This document shows, piece by piece, positions 1-5,439 of a stretch of DNA of 6,176 bases. The notes beneath the pieces were generated by a model. It searched no databases. It was not told the DNA's origin and saw nothing but the letters and a program-made list of their open reading frames with translations. The DNA comes from Candidatus Eiseniibacteriota bacterium (lineage in GTDB: Bacteria > JAFGKV01). Position 1 is the stretch's first letter, and the number at the start of each line of letters is the position of its first letter. Both the position numbers and the translations under genes were made by a program. The stretch covers positions 1 through 6,176 of the forward strand of contig JALOPK010000200.1 in NCBI GenBank assembly GCA_025453925.1. Direction: 5' to 3'.

Positions 1-2
1 GC

Positions 3-122
3 AAAGGATGTCATACGTGTGCGATGGCCATTGCGAGTCTGTTCGAGGACGAAGCAATCCCGGTCGAAGAATCGATCATCATGTCCGCAGGACCTCACGC
101 CGCCAGGGTCGACGCGGCGTGA
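3..122 (+). CDS. C-terminal end of an unrecognised protein (5' end outside window)
   Basis: The frame starting at base 3 is open from the window edge and stops at a TGA at 120-122, giving about 39 residues. They begin KGCHTCAMAIASLFEDEAIP and end in HAARVDAA. The fragment has a CxxC pair (C-H-T-C) near its start and a mixed acidic and hydrophobic composition that looks more like protein than the Arg/Pro-rich readings of the other frames here. An in-frame ATG lies at 24, but the nearest purine-rich stretch (AAAGGA, 3-8) is 15 bases from it, too far for a normal start, so I read this as the tail of a longer upstream gene. I do not recognise the family and infer no function. The gene converges with the aminotransferase on the other strand, 227 bases away. 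It could also be a chance open stretch. Confidence 0.35.
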   Translation, partial: KGCHTCAMAIASLFEDEAIPVEESIIMSAGPHAARVDAA

Positions 123-349
123 CGCCCTCGCTCCTCGCGATGACCGGCGTGCTCGTCGCCCACGAGACCTCGCCAACGCCCTCGAAGTCGGAACAGACTG
201 CCCATCTGCGGCACCACCCGTGTGCGTCATCCGGCGAACCACCCGTTCGGCACGGCGCCGGCTGACCCCGCACGCCCGGAGGATCCGACGCGCCGGGGCC
301 CCCACGGCCGCCGGATCGGTCTCATGCTCCGGGCACGATGCGGATCACG
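123..349. other. Convergent intergenic stretch, no gene assigned
   Basis: This lies between the tail of the left-edge reading (+) and the stop codon of the aminotransferase (-). Readings through it are Arg/Pro/Ala-rich in every frame, as expected of non-coding G+C-rich DNA. Only short stems are visible: CTCGT/ACGAG (152-156 with 162-166) and CGAAC/GTTCG (235-239 with 245-249), the latter possibly inside CCGGC/GCCGG (231-235 with 257-261). None is followed by a T-run on either strand, so I call no intrinsic terminator even though two genes converge here. Confidence 0.5.
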
Positions 350-1555
350 TCACATGTTTTTCCGGACCACGCTGGCCAGCCGCCGTATCCCCTCGATGAT
401 TTGCTCTTCGGAGGGAAACGAGAAGTTCAGGCGCATGGTATTCTGGCCCTTGCCGTTGCAGTGGAACGCCTCGCCGATGACGTAGGCAACGTTCTCCTCG
501 ATGGCGCTCTTGAAGAGGGTCGTCGCGTTCATGCCGCCGGGCAGTTTCACCCAGAGGAACAGGCCGCCCTCAGGTTTCGTCCACCGGACCCCCTTAGGCA
601 TGAACTCCTTGAGTGCCTTGAGCATGATGGCGCGTTTTCTCCCGTAGAGTTTGCGGATGACCTCGATCTGCGGGAGCAGCAGGCCCTGCCGCATGTACTC
701 GGCCGCGATGAGCTGGTTGAAGGTCGGTGATGCCAGATCCATGCTCTGTTTGGCGACGACCATCTTGTCGGTCCAGGAGACCGGCGCCATGAGCCAGGCG
801 AGCCGAAGACCGGGGCAGAAGATCTTAGAGAACGTCCCCAGCACAATGACCTGATTCTGCGTATCGAGGCGGTAGATTGGCGGATGCGCCTGGCCTTTGA
901 ATCGGAGGTCACGATAGGGGCTGTCCTCTAGGATCGGGACCTCGTGCGCATAGGCGAGTTCCAGAAGCCTCCGCCGGCGCTCCTCGGTGAGCGTCACGCC
1001 GGATGGATTCTGGAAGTCGGGCACGACGTAGATGAACTTCGGCTTCTTGTTTCGCTTCGCGAGCCTGGTCAGGGTCTTCTCCAGCAGGTCCATGCGCATG
1101 CCTCGGTTGTCCTGCGGCACGCCGATCATCTTGGCGCGGTAGGCGCTGAACGCCTGGATCCCACCGATGTAGCTCGGCAGCTCCATCACGACGATGTCGC
1201 CCGGGTCGATGAATACCTTCGCCACGATGTCGAGACCCTGCTGGGATCCCGACGTGATGAGGATGTTACCCGGGACGATGCCTGGTTTCGACGCGGCCAT
1301 CCATGAGGCCAGCTCCTCCCTGAGCGGCATTTCCCCTTCCGTGGGTCCGTATTGCAGTGCGAACCTCCCCTTCTCCCTCAGGATGCGGCAAGAGATCTCC
1401 TCGATCGCCTCAACCGGGAACGTCTCCGGTGCCGGCAGCCCGCCCGCAAAGGAGATGACTTCCGGCTTTCTCGTGAGCTTGAGCAACTCGCGGATCACCG
1501 AACTCCGGATGTTGCGGGCGTTCTTCGAGTAGAACGGGGCCAGGTCCTCAATCAT
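350..1555 (-). CDS. PLP-dependent aminotransferase, class I/II (ARO8/LysN-like)
   Basis: A 401-residue cytoplasmic fold-type I aminotransferase that should move an amino group between an amino acid and a 2-oxoacid using pyridoxal phosphate. Visible landmarks: ISFAGGLPAPETFP near residue 34; ALQYGPTEG (66-74) with Y69; TSGSQQGLD (101-109), the phosphate-side loop; NPSG with N183; ILEDSPY with D211 and Y214, which pair with the cofactor ring; GTFSKIFCPGLRL with K244 as the Schiff-base lysine; and MRLNFS with R375, which binds the substrate carboxylate. The length fits the family (about 390-410). There is no N-terminal GntR-type DNA-binding domain, so it is not a full MocR regulator. The ATG at 1555 is chosen because AAGGGG (1568-1563) lies 7 bases before it and the conserved N-terminus begins there. 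The frame is open further upstream to a GTG at 1774, but that extension is Pro/Arg-rich and unlike the family. Substrate is unresolved: 2-aminoadipate, aromatic or branched-chain amino acids are all possible. Confidence 0.93.
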   Translation of the reverse strand: MIEDLAPFYSKNARNIRSSVIRELLKLTRKPEVISFAGGLPAPETFPVEAIEEISCRILREKGRFALQYGPTEGEMPLREELASWMAASKPGIVPGNILITSGSQQGLDIVAKVFIDPGDIVVMELPSYIGGIQAFSAYRAKMIGVPQDNRGMRMDLLEKTLTRLAKRNKKPKFIYVVPDFQNPSGVTLTEERRRRLLELAYAHEVPILEDSPYRDLRFKGQAHPPIYRLDTQNQVIVLGTFSKIFCPGLRLAWLMAPVSWTDKMVVAKQSMDLASPTFNQLIAAEYMRQGLLLPQIEVIRKLYGRKRAIMLKALKEFMPKGVRWTKPEGGLFLWVKLPGGMNATTLFKSAIEENVAYVIGEAFHCNGKGQNTMRLNFSFPSEEQIIEGIRRLASVVRKNM

Positions 1556-1855
1556 GCGACATCCCCTTGTGAGTGGAGGGACACGGACAGGGAGTGGAGG
1601 TCGTGGCGCTGGCCGGCAGGGTCCGCCGTCGACGGGAGTGCCGACCGCAGGGGGGCGGAGATGCACTCCCTGCTCCCTGCAGCGGACCATGATCGTCGGA
1701 GGCCAGCGGTGAGCGGTCGCGCATCGGCAGAGGTCTTGATGATTGAAACCCGACGGGCATAGCCAAACCTGCACCTCCTCTACCGTCCAGTATGCCGGAG
1801 TCGCAGGGGGCAGTCAAGGGCTCTACGCCGCGACGGGCACGGGAGTCACTCGGGG
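1556..1855 (-). other. Long leader/intergenic region upstream of the aminotransferase
   Basis: Three hundred bases separate the DUF2007 stop from the aminotransferase start on the same strand. On the minus strand the stretch holds a sigma70-like promoter candidate (1817-1789), then AGGAGG (1779-1774) with no recognised gene behind it, then a segment at 1672-1663 that can pair with either of two downstream segments (1641-1634 or 1596-1588), and last the aminotransferase ribosome binding site (1568-1563). A palindrome CCGTCGACGG lies at 1626-1635. I see no T-rich terminator. A 72-codon reading (TTG 1766 to TGA 1548) fills most of it and is treated as unproven. Confidence 0.45.
1789..1817 (-). 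promoter_or_regulatory. Candidate sigma70-type promoter for the aminotransferase
   Basis: On the minus strand TTGACT (1817-1812, 5 of 6 to the -35 consensus) is followed by exactly 17 bases and CATACT (1794-1789, 4 of 6 to the -10 consensus). Transcription would begin near 1782 and run about 227 bases before the aminotransferase start. The match is by eye only. Such matches occur by chance, though a TTGACT with ideal spacing is less common in G+C-rich DNA. Confidence 0.4.
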
Positions 1856-2116
1856 CTATTCACCCTCAGACAACGGCTCGCCATCTCTCACGATCTCGCC
1901 ATCGGCGAGAAGCGTGAGGATCAACTGCCGAGCGTGTTCCGCATGGCCCACATGCACACTGATGCGGACTTCACCGAGACCGTCCGTCGTGAACGGGAGA
2001 ACCGTGTGCGGGACATTGGAGGCAACCTGGCACGGGATACCTTCCTGGGCCAGCAGGTCCCGGATCAACTCAGCCTCGATGTCATCACTGCACCGGTGAA
2101 CCACCACGGTTTCCAT
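1856..2116 (-). CDS. DUF2007 small protein (putative signal-transducing protein)
   Basis: An 86-residue soluble protein beginning METVVVHRCSDDIEAELIRD. It matches the DUF2007 pattern: a short beta strand (VVVHRC), a helix carrying the entity 'EAELIRDLLAQEGIPC' (15-29), a variable middle, then GLGEVRISVHVGHAEHARQLI-like strand and helix (about 47-67). The family is small, ferredoxin-like in fold and of unknown biochemical role; the 'signal-transducing' label comes from its relation to PII-type folds rather than from experiment. The acidic tail (about 72-86, GEIVRDGEPLSEGE) is variable in the family. The ATG at 2116 is chosen because GAGG (2126-2123) is 6 bases before it and the conserved strand begins at once. 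An upstream extension to 2215 is Arg/Pro-rich and lacks a binding site. It lies between wrbA and the aminotransferase on the same strand and may share their transcript. Confidence 0.8.
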   Translation of the reverse strand: METVVVHRCSDDIEAELIRDLLAQEGIPCQVASNVPHTVLPFTTDGLGEVRISVHVGHAEHARQLILTLLADGEIVRDGEPLSEGE

Positions 2117-2254
2117 GACAATCCTCAACCCTCCATAGACCCGCGCATCCAAGCAGATACGGCGAGTCCAATCCTTGACGTGCCTCCTCAGCCGAGCCGG
2201 GGGGTGGACCACCACCTGCGCGGACGCCTGAACCGGTCCATTGCCACTTCGATC
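2117..2254 (-). other. Gap between wrbA and the DUF2007 gene
   Basis: A same-strand spacer of 138 bases. It contains GGTGGTCCACC (self-complementary arms GGTGG/CCACC around one base) and, on the minus strand, a GAGGAGG not followed by a recognisable gene. There is no T-run after the palindrome and no convincing promoter, so read-through from wrbA into the DUF2007 gene is possible but not shown. Confidence 0.35.
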
Positions 2255-2869
2255 CTATCCGCGATGCAACTTCGCCGCGATCGCCGCAACATGCCGGCCT
2301 TGGAACCGCGCAGCCTCAAGCTCGTTCCGGCTCGGAAGCCGGCTTCCGTCACCCCCGACGATCGTCGAGGCCCCATAGGGTGATCCGCCCGTCAGCTCGT
2401 CTATGGTCATCTGACCCTGGTACGAGTAGGGCAGACCTACGACTATCATGCCATGATGAAGGAGGGTGGTGTGAAAGCTGAGAATAGTCGATTCCTGCCC
2501 GCCGTGCTGCGTCGCAGAGCTTGTGAAAACGCTGCCGATCTTTCCTACCAAGGCCCCTTCCGCCCACAGGCCACCGGTGGCATCCAGAAACTGCCGCATC
2601 TGGCCGCACATGTTCCCGAACCGGGTAGGGGTACCGAAGAGGATTGCGTCGGCCCCCGCGAGGTCCTCGACCGTGCAGAGCGGGAGATGGGCCATGCCGT
2701 TCCGGGCATCCAGAGCGCCCATCTTGGCCAGAACATCCTCGGTCAGGGTCTCCGGGACCCGGCGGACCTCCACCAACGCCCCCTCAACTCCCCGGGCACC
2801 TTCCGCGACGGCCTCCGCCATCCGGAACACATGCCCATACATCGAGTAGAACGCGACGAGCACCTTCAT
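2255..2869 (-). CDS. wrbA: NAD(P)H:quinone oxidoreductase, WrbA family flavodoxin-like protein
   Basis: A 204-residue cytoplasmic flavoprotein that reduces quinones by two electrons from NAD(P)H using FMN, which avoids semiquinone formation; family members are tetramers tied to oxidative and stationary-phase stress. Hallmarks: [15 protein letters not shown] (1-15) with the FMN phosphate loop S9-[21 protein letters not shown] (78-94), the flavin ring loop; the segment GGLW (99-102); [12 protein letters not shown] (115-126); HHG (138-140); and GLPYSYQGQ (145-153). The length is close to the roughly 200 residues usual for WrbA, and the gene looks intact. ATG 2869 is preferred because AGGAG (2882-2878) lies 8 bases before it; the in-frame GTG at 2875 would sit almost on the binding site and adds only two residues. 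It is the first gene of the minus-strand group and is divergent from the diguanylate cyclase. Confidence 0.95.
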   Translation of the reverse strand: MKVLVAFYSMYGHVFRMAEAVAEGARGVEGALVEVRRVPETLTEDVLAKMGALDARNGMAHLPLCTVEDLAGADAILFGTPTRFGNMCGQMRQFLDATGGLWAEGALVGKIGSVFTSSATQHGGQESTILSFHTTLLHHGMIVVGLPYSYQGQMTIDELTGGSPYGASTIVGGDGSRLPSRNELEAARFQGRHVAAIAAKLHRG

Positions 2870-3001
2870 GTCCACATCTCCTCTCTTCGGTTCTTCGAGG
2901 CGCCTCTGCGGTGCCCCGAAAGGTCGATTCTCGGGGCGGCGGTCGGTCCTGCGGCGTCGAAGACGCGGCGCGACAGCCGCAGCGAGTACTCACCCGACAT
3001 C

Positions 3002-3030
3002 AATGTACCCGCTCCTTTCCCTGGCATCAA
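3002..3030 (-). promoter_or_regulatory. Weak candidate promoter for wrbA
   Basis: On the minus strand TTGATG (3030-3025) and TACATT (3007-3002) are separated by 17 bases. Each hexamer matches the sigma70 consensus at 4 of 6 positions. Transcription would begin about 126 bases before the wrbA ATG. This is the best wrbA candidate I see, but chance matches of this quality are common. Confidence 0.25.
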
Positions 3031-3136
3031 GCGGGTTGGGGACCACCACTGGAAGACTCGCCCGCCGCGAGTGCCTTCGGATGGCGTCGAAGAATGATGA
3101 CCCGGGCGAGACTTCCACTATCTTTGTTGCCCTCTG

Positions 3137-3157
3137 CGCATCTGGCGCCGAGATGCG
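3137..3157 (+). promoter_or_regulatory. Hairpin in the upstream region of the cyclase gene
   Basis: CGCATCT (3137-3143) is perfectly complementary to AGATGCG (3151-3157) around the 7-base loop GGCGCCG. It could be part of the transcribed leader or, as DNA, a dyad for a regulator. No T-run follows, so it is not an intrinsic terminator. Confidence 0.35.
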
Positions 3158-3215
3158 GTGTCGCCTCGTTCCTTAGGTCTGCTGCGGCCTTGCGCCGGCA
3201 GTGGGGATCGAGTGT

Positions 3216-3238
3216 CCGCCGGAACAGGCTTCCGGCGG
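3216..3238 (+). promoter_or_regulatory. Strong hairpin directly before the cyclase ribosome binding site
   Basis: CCGCCGGAA (3216-3224) and TTCCGGCGG (3230-3238) form a perfect 9-base-pair stem with the 5-base loop CAGGC. The stem ends 4 bases before GGAGG (3243-3247), the ribosome binding site of the cyclase. No T-run follows, so it is not a standard terminator. It could stabilise the mRNA, influence ribosome access, or be a dispersed palindromic repeat. I could not match it to the GEMM c-di-GMP riboswitch consensus. Confidence 0.55.
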
Positions 3239-3256
3239 CGTCGGAGGTACTTGCGG

Positions 3257-5335
3257 ATGCTCCACACCATGAAGGTCCGGCTGCTGATCCTGCTGTCGGT
3301 CAGCGTGCTGCTGTTCGGAGCAACCCTGGTGAATCTCGATCTCTCCCGACGCAAACAGGCCGGCATTCTCATGGGACAGCAGGCGGAACTGGCGTCAGCC
3401 ACGTTCGACAGCCTGGTGAGTTTGCGTACCCGCTTCCTCCAGCAGTTGGCGTACGACTACTCCTACTGGGACGAATTGGCCTCGTTCGTCAGGACGGCGG
3501 ACACGGCCTGGGTTTCGGAGGCGCTCCTGCCGGTGCTGAGGACCTACGGAGCCGATCGCGTCTGGATCTATGGCGCATCAGGGGCCCTCGTCTACGCTGC
3601 CTCACCCGCACATCGGATCATGGGCCCGGAGGCCGACATCGTGCGCGCCCCGCCGGTCCTCAGAGGCCTCTTCGCCGAGAGCCGGTTCGCCCATTTCTTC
3701 CTGCGCACCCCGCGTGGGGTGATGGAGATCCGGGGCGCTTCGATTCATCCGACCTCAGACGAGGTCCGACGCACCTCACCGCGGGGATACCTCTTTTTCG
3801 GATTGGAATGGGACGAGGCGTTCATTCTAGAACTGGAAGGACTCAGCTCCAGCACGATCGCGGTGGCCTCGCCCGAATCGGTTCCGCACCGTCCCAAGGA
3901 TCCCGCGCTCATCCAATTCGAGAAGCGGCTCCCGGGCCTGGAAGGGCCGACCATGGCCCGCCTCGACGTCCAGAAGCGGATACCTGGCGTCGACACTTTT
4001 CTGCGGGCGTCGCAGCAGTACCTTCTCACCAGCCTCGCGTTCGCCGCGAGCCTTATCCTCCTGGCCGTGCTGTCGGTGACACGCTGGGTCAGCTCACCTC
4101 TTCGGCTCATCTCCCGCAGCCTGGCGACCGACGATCCCGCGCATGTCAAACGGTTGAAGAACGACCAGACTGAGTTTGGCGACATTGCCTCGCTGATCGG
4201 ACGGTTCTTCGAGCAACGGCAGCAGTTGGAGAGGGAAAACGCCGAGCGGAAGAGGGCGGAAGAGGCCCTCAGGGTATCTCACCGATTCCTGGAGATCGCC
4301 AACCGTCATCGGGAGATGGAGCCGCTTCTGCGGGAGTTCGCGGTGGAAACGGAGCGGTTCACCGGCTGCACCCTGGCAGGAATCCACTTGAGCTTCAGCG
4401 AGGACGGAGCCCCCCTGGAAATGACGGTCGGCTTCGGCGAGAATCCCAGCGCCCAGGATCGGCCGTGTTCCCGAAGCGAAGTGAGGGGCATATGCCGCGC
4501 GATCATGGGGGGCGAAGTGAACCGGGATATCTCAAGTTTCACTTCCGGAGGCTCCTGCGTCATGAACCGCGCCTCCCGGGACCTTCCGGCAGTTCTTGGC
4601 GCGCTCCACGGGGACATATGCATGAGGTGCTGGCGCTTGGGCTACGAGTCGGTCGCCTTGGTGCCCATCCGCGTGCAGGATAAGACCTTGGGGCTCATCG
4701 AGGTGGCGGATCAGCGCCAGGACATGTTCCCGATTCACATCGTCGAGGCGCTGGAGGCCGTCGCGAAGCAGCTGGGAATCGCCGTGTTGCGGGTGAAGGC
4801 CGAGGAGAGGCTTGCCTTCATGGCTACCCACGATCTGCTCACCGGCCTGCCCAATCGTGCCATGATCGGCTTCCGGCTCCGCCCCGCGCTCGCAGCGGCC
4901 GATGAACGTAAGGAGCGGGTTGCGGTGATGATGCTGGACCTCGACTACTTCAAGAGCATCAATGACACCCTGGGGCACGCGGCCGGAGATCGACTCCTGC
5001 AGGCGGCGTCGCAGCGGATCTGCGCCATCCTCAGGCGAACCGACACCGCAGTCCGGATGGGGGGTGATGAGTTCATGCTCATTCTCCCGCAGGTTGTGTC
5101 GGCTGACGATGCATCCAAGGTCGCATCGAAGATCCTCGAAGCGCTTCGGAAGCCCTTCAAGATTGATGAACGCGAGCTCAGGGTTACCGGGAGCATTGGC
5201 ATCGCGCTTTACCCCGATGGCGGCGGGAACATCGACACGCTTCTCAAACACGCGGACATCGCCATGTACCAGGCCAAGGGCCAGGGGCGCAATACGTTCT
5301 GCACGTTCGCCGAGGTCGAGGGGAGTCGAGGGTAA
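3257..5335 (+). CDS. Membrane diguanylate cyclase: CHASE4 - HAMP-like - GAF - GGDEF
   Basis: A 692-residue inner-membrane enzyme that condenses two GTP into c-di-GMP. In order: a transmembrane segment (about 7-27); a periplasmic CHASE4-type sensor (about 50-245) with the typical YDYSYWDE (66-73); a second membrane segment (about 255-275); a degenerate HAMP linker (277-325, with TEFGDIASLIGRFF); a short charged coiled coil (316-340); a GAF domain (about 342-515) of the FLEIANRH...RFTGC type; and GGDEF (about 517-685). Catalytic features are intact: HDLLTGLPNR (525-534), DLDYFK (561-566), SINDTLGH (567-574), D578 and GGDEF (602-606). The inhibitory RxxD site is present as R593-D596, five residues before the motif, so product feedback is expected. 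There is no EAL domain. ATG 3257 is preferred for GGAGG (3243-3247) 9 bases upstream; ATG 3269 also fits, while the open GTG at 3158 would add an Arg-rich stretch. Divergent from wrbA; the secreted propeller gene follows after 104 bases. Confidence 0.95.
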   Translation: MLHTMKVRLLILLSVSVLLFGATLVNLDLSRRKQAGILMGQQAELASATFDSLVSLRTRFLQQLAYDYSYWDELASFVRTADTAWVSEALLPVLRTYGADRVWIYGASGALVYAASPAHRIMGPEADIVRAPPVLRGLFAESRFAHFFLRTPRGVMEIRGASIHPTSDEVRRTSPRGYLFFGLEWDEAFILELEGLSSSTIAVASPESVPHRPKDPALIQFEKRLPGLEGPTMARLDVQKRIPGVDTFLRASQQYLLTSLAFAASLILLAVLSVTRWVSSPLRLISRSLATDDPAHVKRLKNDQTEFGDIASLIGRFFEQRQQLERENAERKRAEEALRVSHRFLEIANRHREMEPLLREFAVETERFTGCTLAGIHLSFSEDGAPLEMTVGFGENPSAQDRPCSRSEVRGICRAIMGGEVNRDISSFTSGGSCVMNRASRDLPAVLGALHGDICMRCWRLGYESVALVPIRVQDKTLGLIEVADQRQDMFPIHIVEALEAVAKQLGIAVLRVKAEERLAFMATHDLLTGLPNRAMIGFRLRPALAAADERKERVAVMMLDLDYFKSINDTLGHAAGDRLLQAASQRICAILRRTDTAVRMGGDEFMLILPQVVSADDASKVASKILEALRKPFKIDERELRVTGSIGIALYPDGGGNIDTLLKHADIAMYQAKGQGRNTFCTFAEVEGSRG

Positions 5336-5439
5336 ACGTTCATCGGCAAGAACCGTCTCACGTGAGAGTGCTGACGCGACGCGTCCCGCAGGGAGGCGTC
5401 TTCTTCCCAGTCGGCCTTCCCCTGACGCGGAGCGGAATC
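5336..5439 (+). other. Spacer between the cyclase and propeller genes
   Basis: 104 bases between two plus-strand genes. It holds a perfect 12-base palindrome at 5356-5367, an 8-base palindrome GACGCGTC at 5378-5385, and GGAG (5429-5432), the ribosome binding site for the next gene. I see neither a hairpin with a T-run nor a sigma70-like promoter, so read-through from the cyclase gene remains possible. Confidence 0.45.
5356..5367. promoter_or_regulatory. Perfect 12-bp palindrome TCTCACGTGAGA, possible operator
   Basis: TCTCACGTGAGA reads identically on both strands and has a CACGTG core. It lies 21 bases after the cyclase stop and about 72 bases before the propeller start, where an operator for the downstream gene would be expected. 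It has no loop, so it suits a dimeric DNA-binding protein better than an RNA hairpin. The bound protein is unknown. Confidence 0.3.

Larger units (their letters stand above)
2870..3256. other. Divergent intergenic region between wrbA and the cyclase gene
   Basis: 387 bases with no supportable gene. It must hold the promoters of both wrbA (-) and the cyclase (+). On the minus strand there is a weak promoter candidate at 3030-3002. Inverted repeats: CTGCGGC/GCCGCAG (2949-2955 with 2976-2982) enclosing GCGTC-GAA-GACGC (2954-2966, which overlaps the outer arm and so competes with it in part); ACTCGC/GCGAGT (3056-3061 with 3067-3072); CGCATCT/AGATGCG (3137-3143 with 3151-3157); and CCGCCGGAA/TTCCGGCGG (3216-3224 with 3230-3238). 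GGCGTCGAAGA occurs twice as a direct repeat (2953-2963 and 3083-3093). No clear plus-strand promoter was found; TATCTT near 3119 lacks a matching -35. Confidence 0.5.

Noticed and set aside
152-261. Short inverted repeats as a bidirectional terminator between the converging genes
   Set aside because: Stems are only five base pairs and no T-run follows on either strand.
1556-1774. N-terminal extension of the aminotransferase to GTG 1774
   Set aside because: The extra 73 residues are Pro/Arg/Cys-rich and unlike the family or a GntR-type regulator domain. AGGAGG directly abuts the GTG, which is too close. ATG 1555 has its own binding site at normal spacing.
2117-2215. Upstream extension of the DUF2007 protein to GTG 2215
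   Set aside because: The extension is Arg/Pro-rich with no suitable ribosome binding site, whereas ATG 2116 has GAGG six bases upstream and starts at the conserved strand.
3021-3040. Possible sigma54 promoter (CTGGCA followed by TTGG)
   Set aside because: The -24-like element is good, but the expected GC lies 10 bases after GG and is not there; the TTGG is displaced by about three bases.
3158-3256. Cyclase start at GTG 3158
   Set aside because: It would add 33 residues including RRRRR and place the 9-bp hairpin inside the coding region. GGAGG before ATG 3257 gives a natural start just ahead of the first membrane segment.
3000-3256. GEMM-type c-di-GMP riboswitch upstream of the cyclase
   Set aside because: Considered because of the gene's product and the leader hairpins, but I could not find the conserved GEMM core and its paired P2/P3 arms.
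2644-4173. A 509-codon plus-strand reading
   Set aside because: It crosses the wrbA antisense strand, the divergent intergenic region and the start of the cyclase gene in another frame. Its product is Pro/Arg/Gly-rich with no recognisable motif. It is an open-frame artefact of G+C-rich DNA.
4532-5251. A 239-codon minus-strand reading opposite the GAF and GGDEF domains
   Set aside because: The plus strand encodes intact, clearly recognisable GAF and GGDEF domains over the same bases; the antisense product has no motif.
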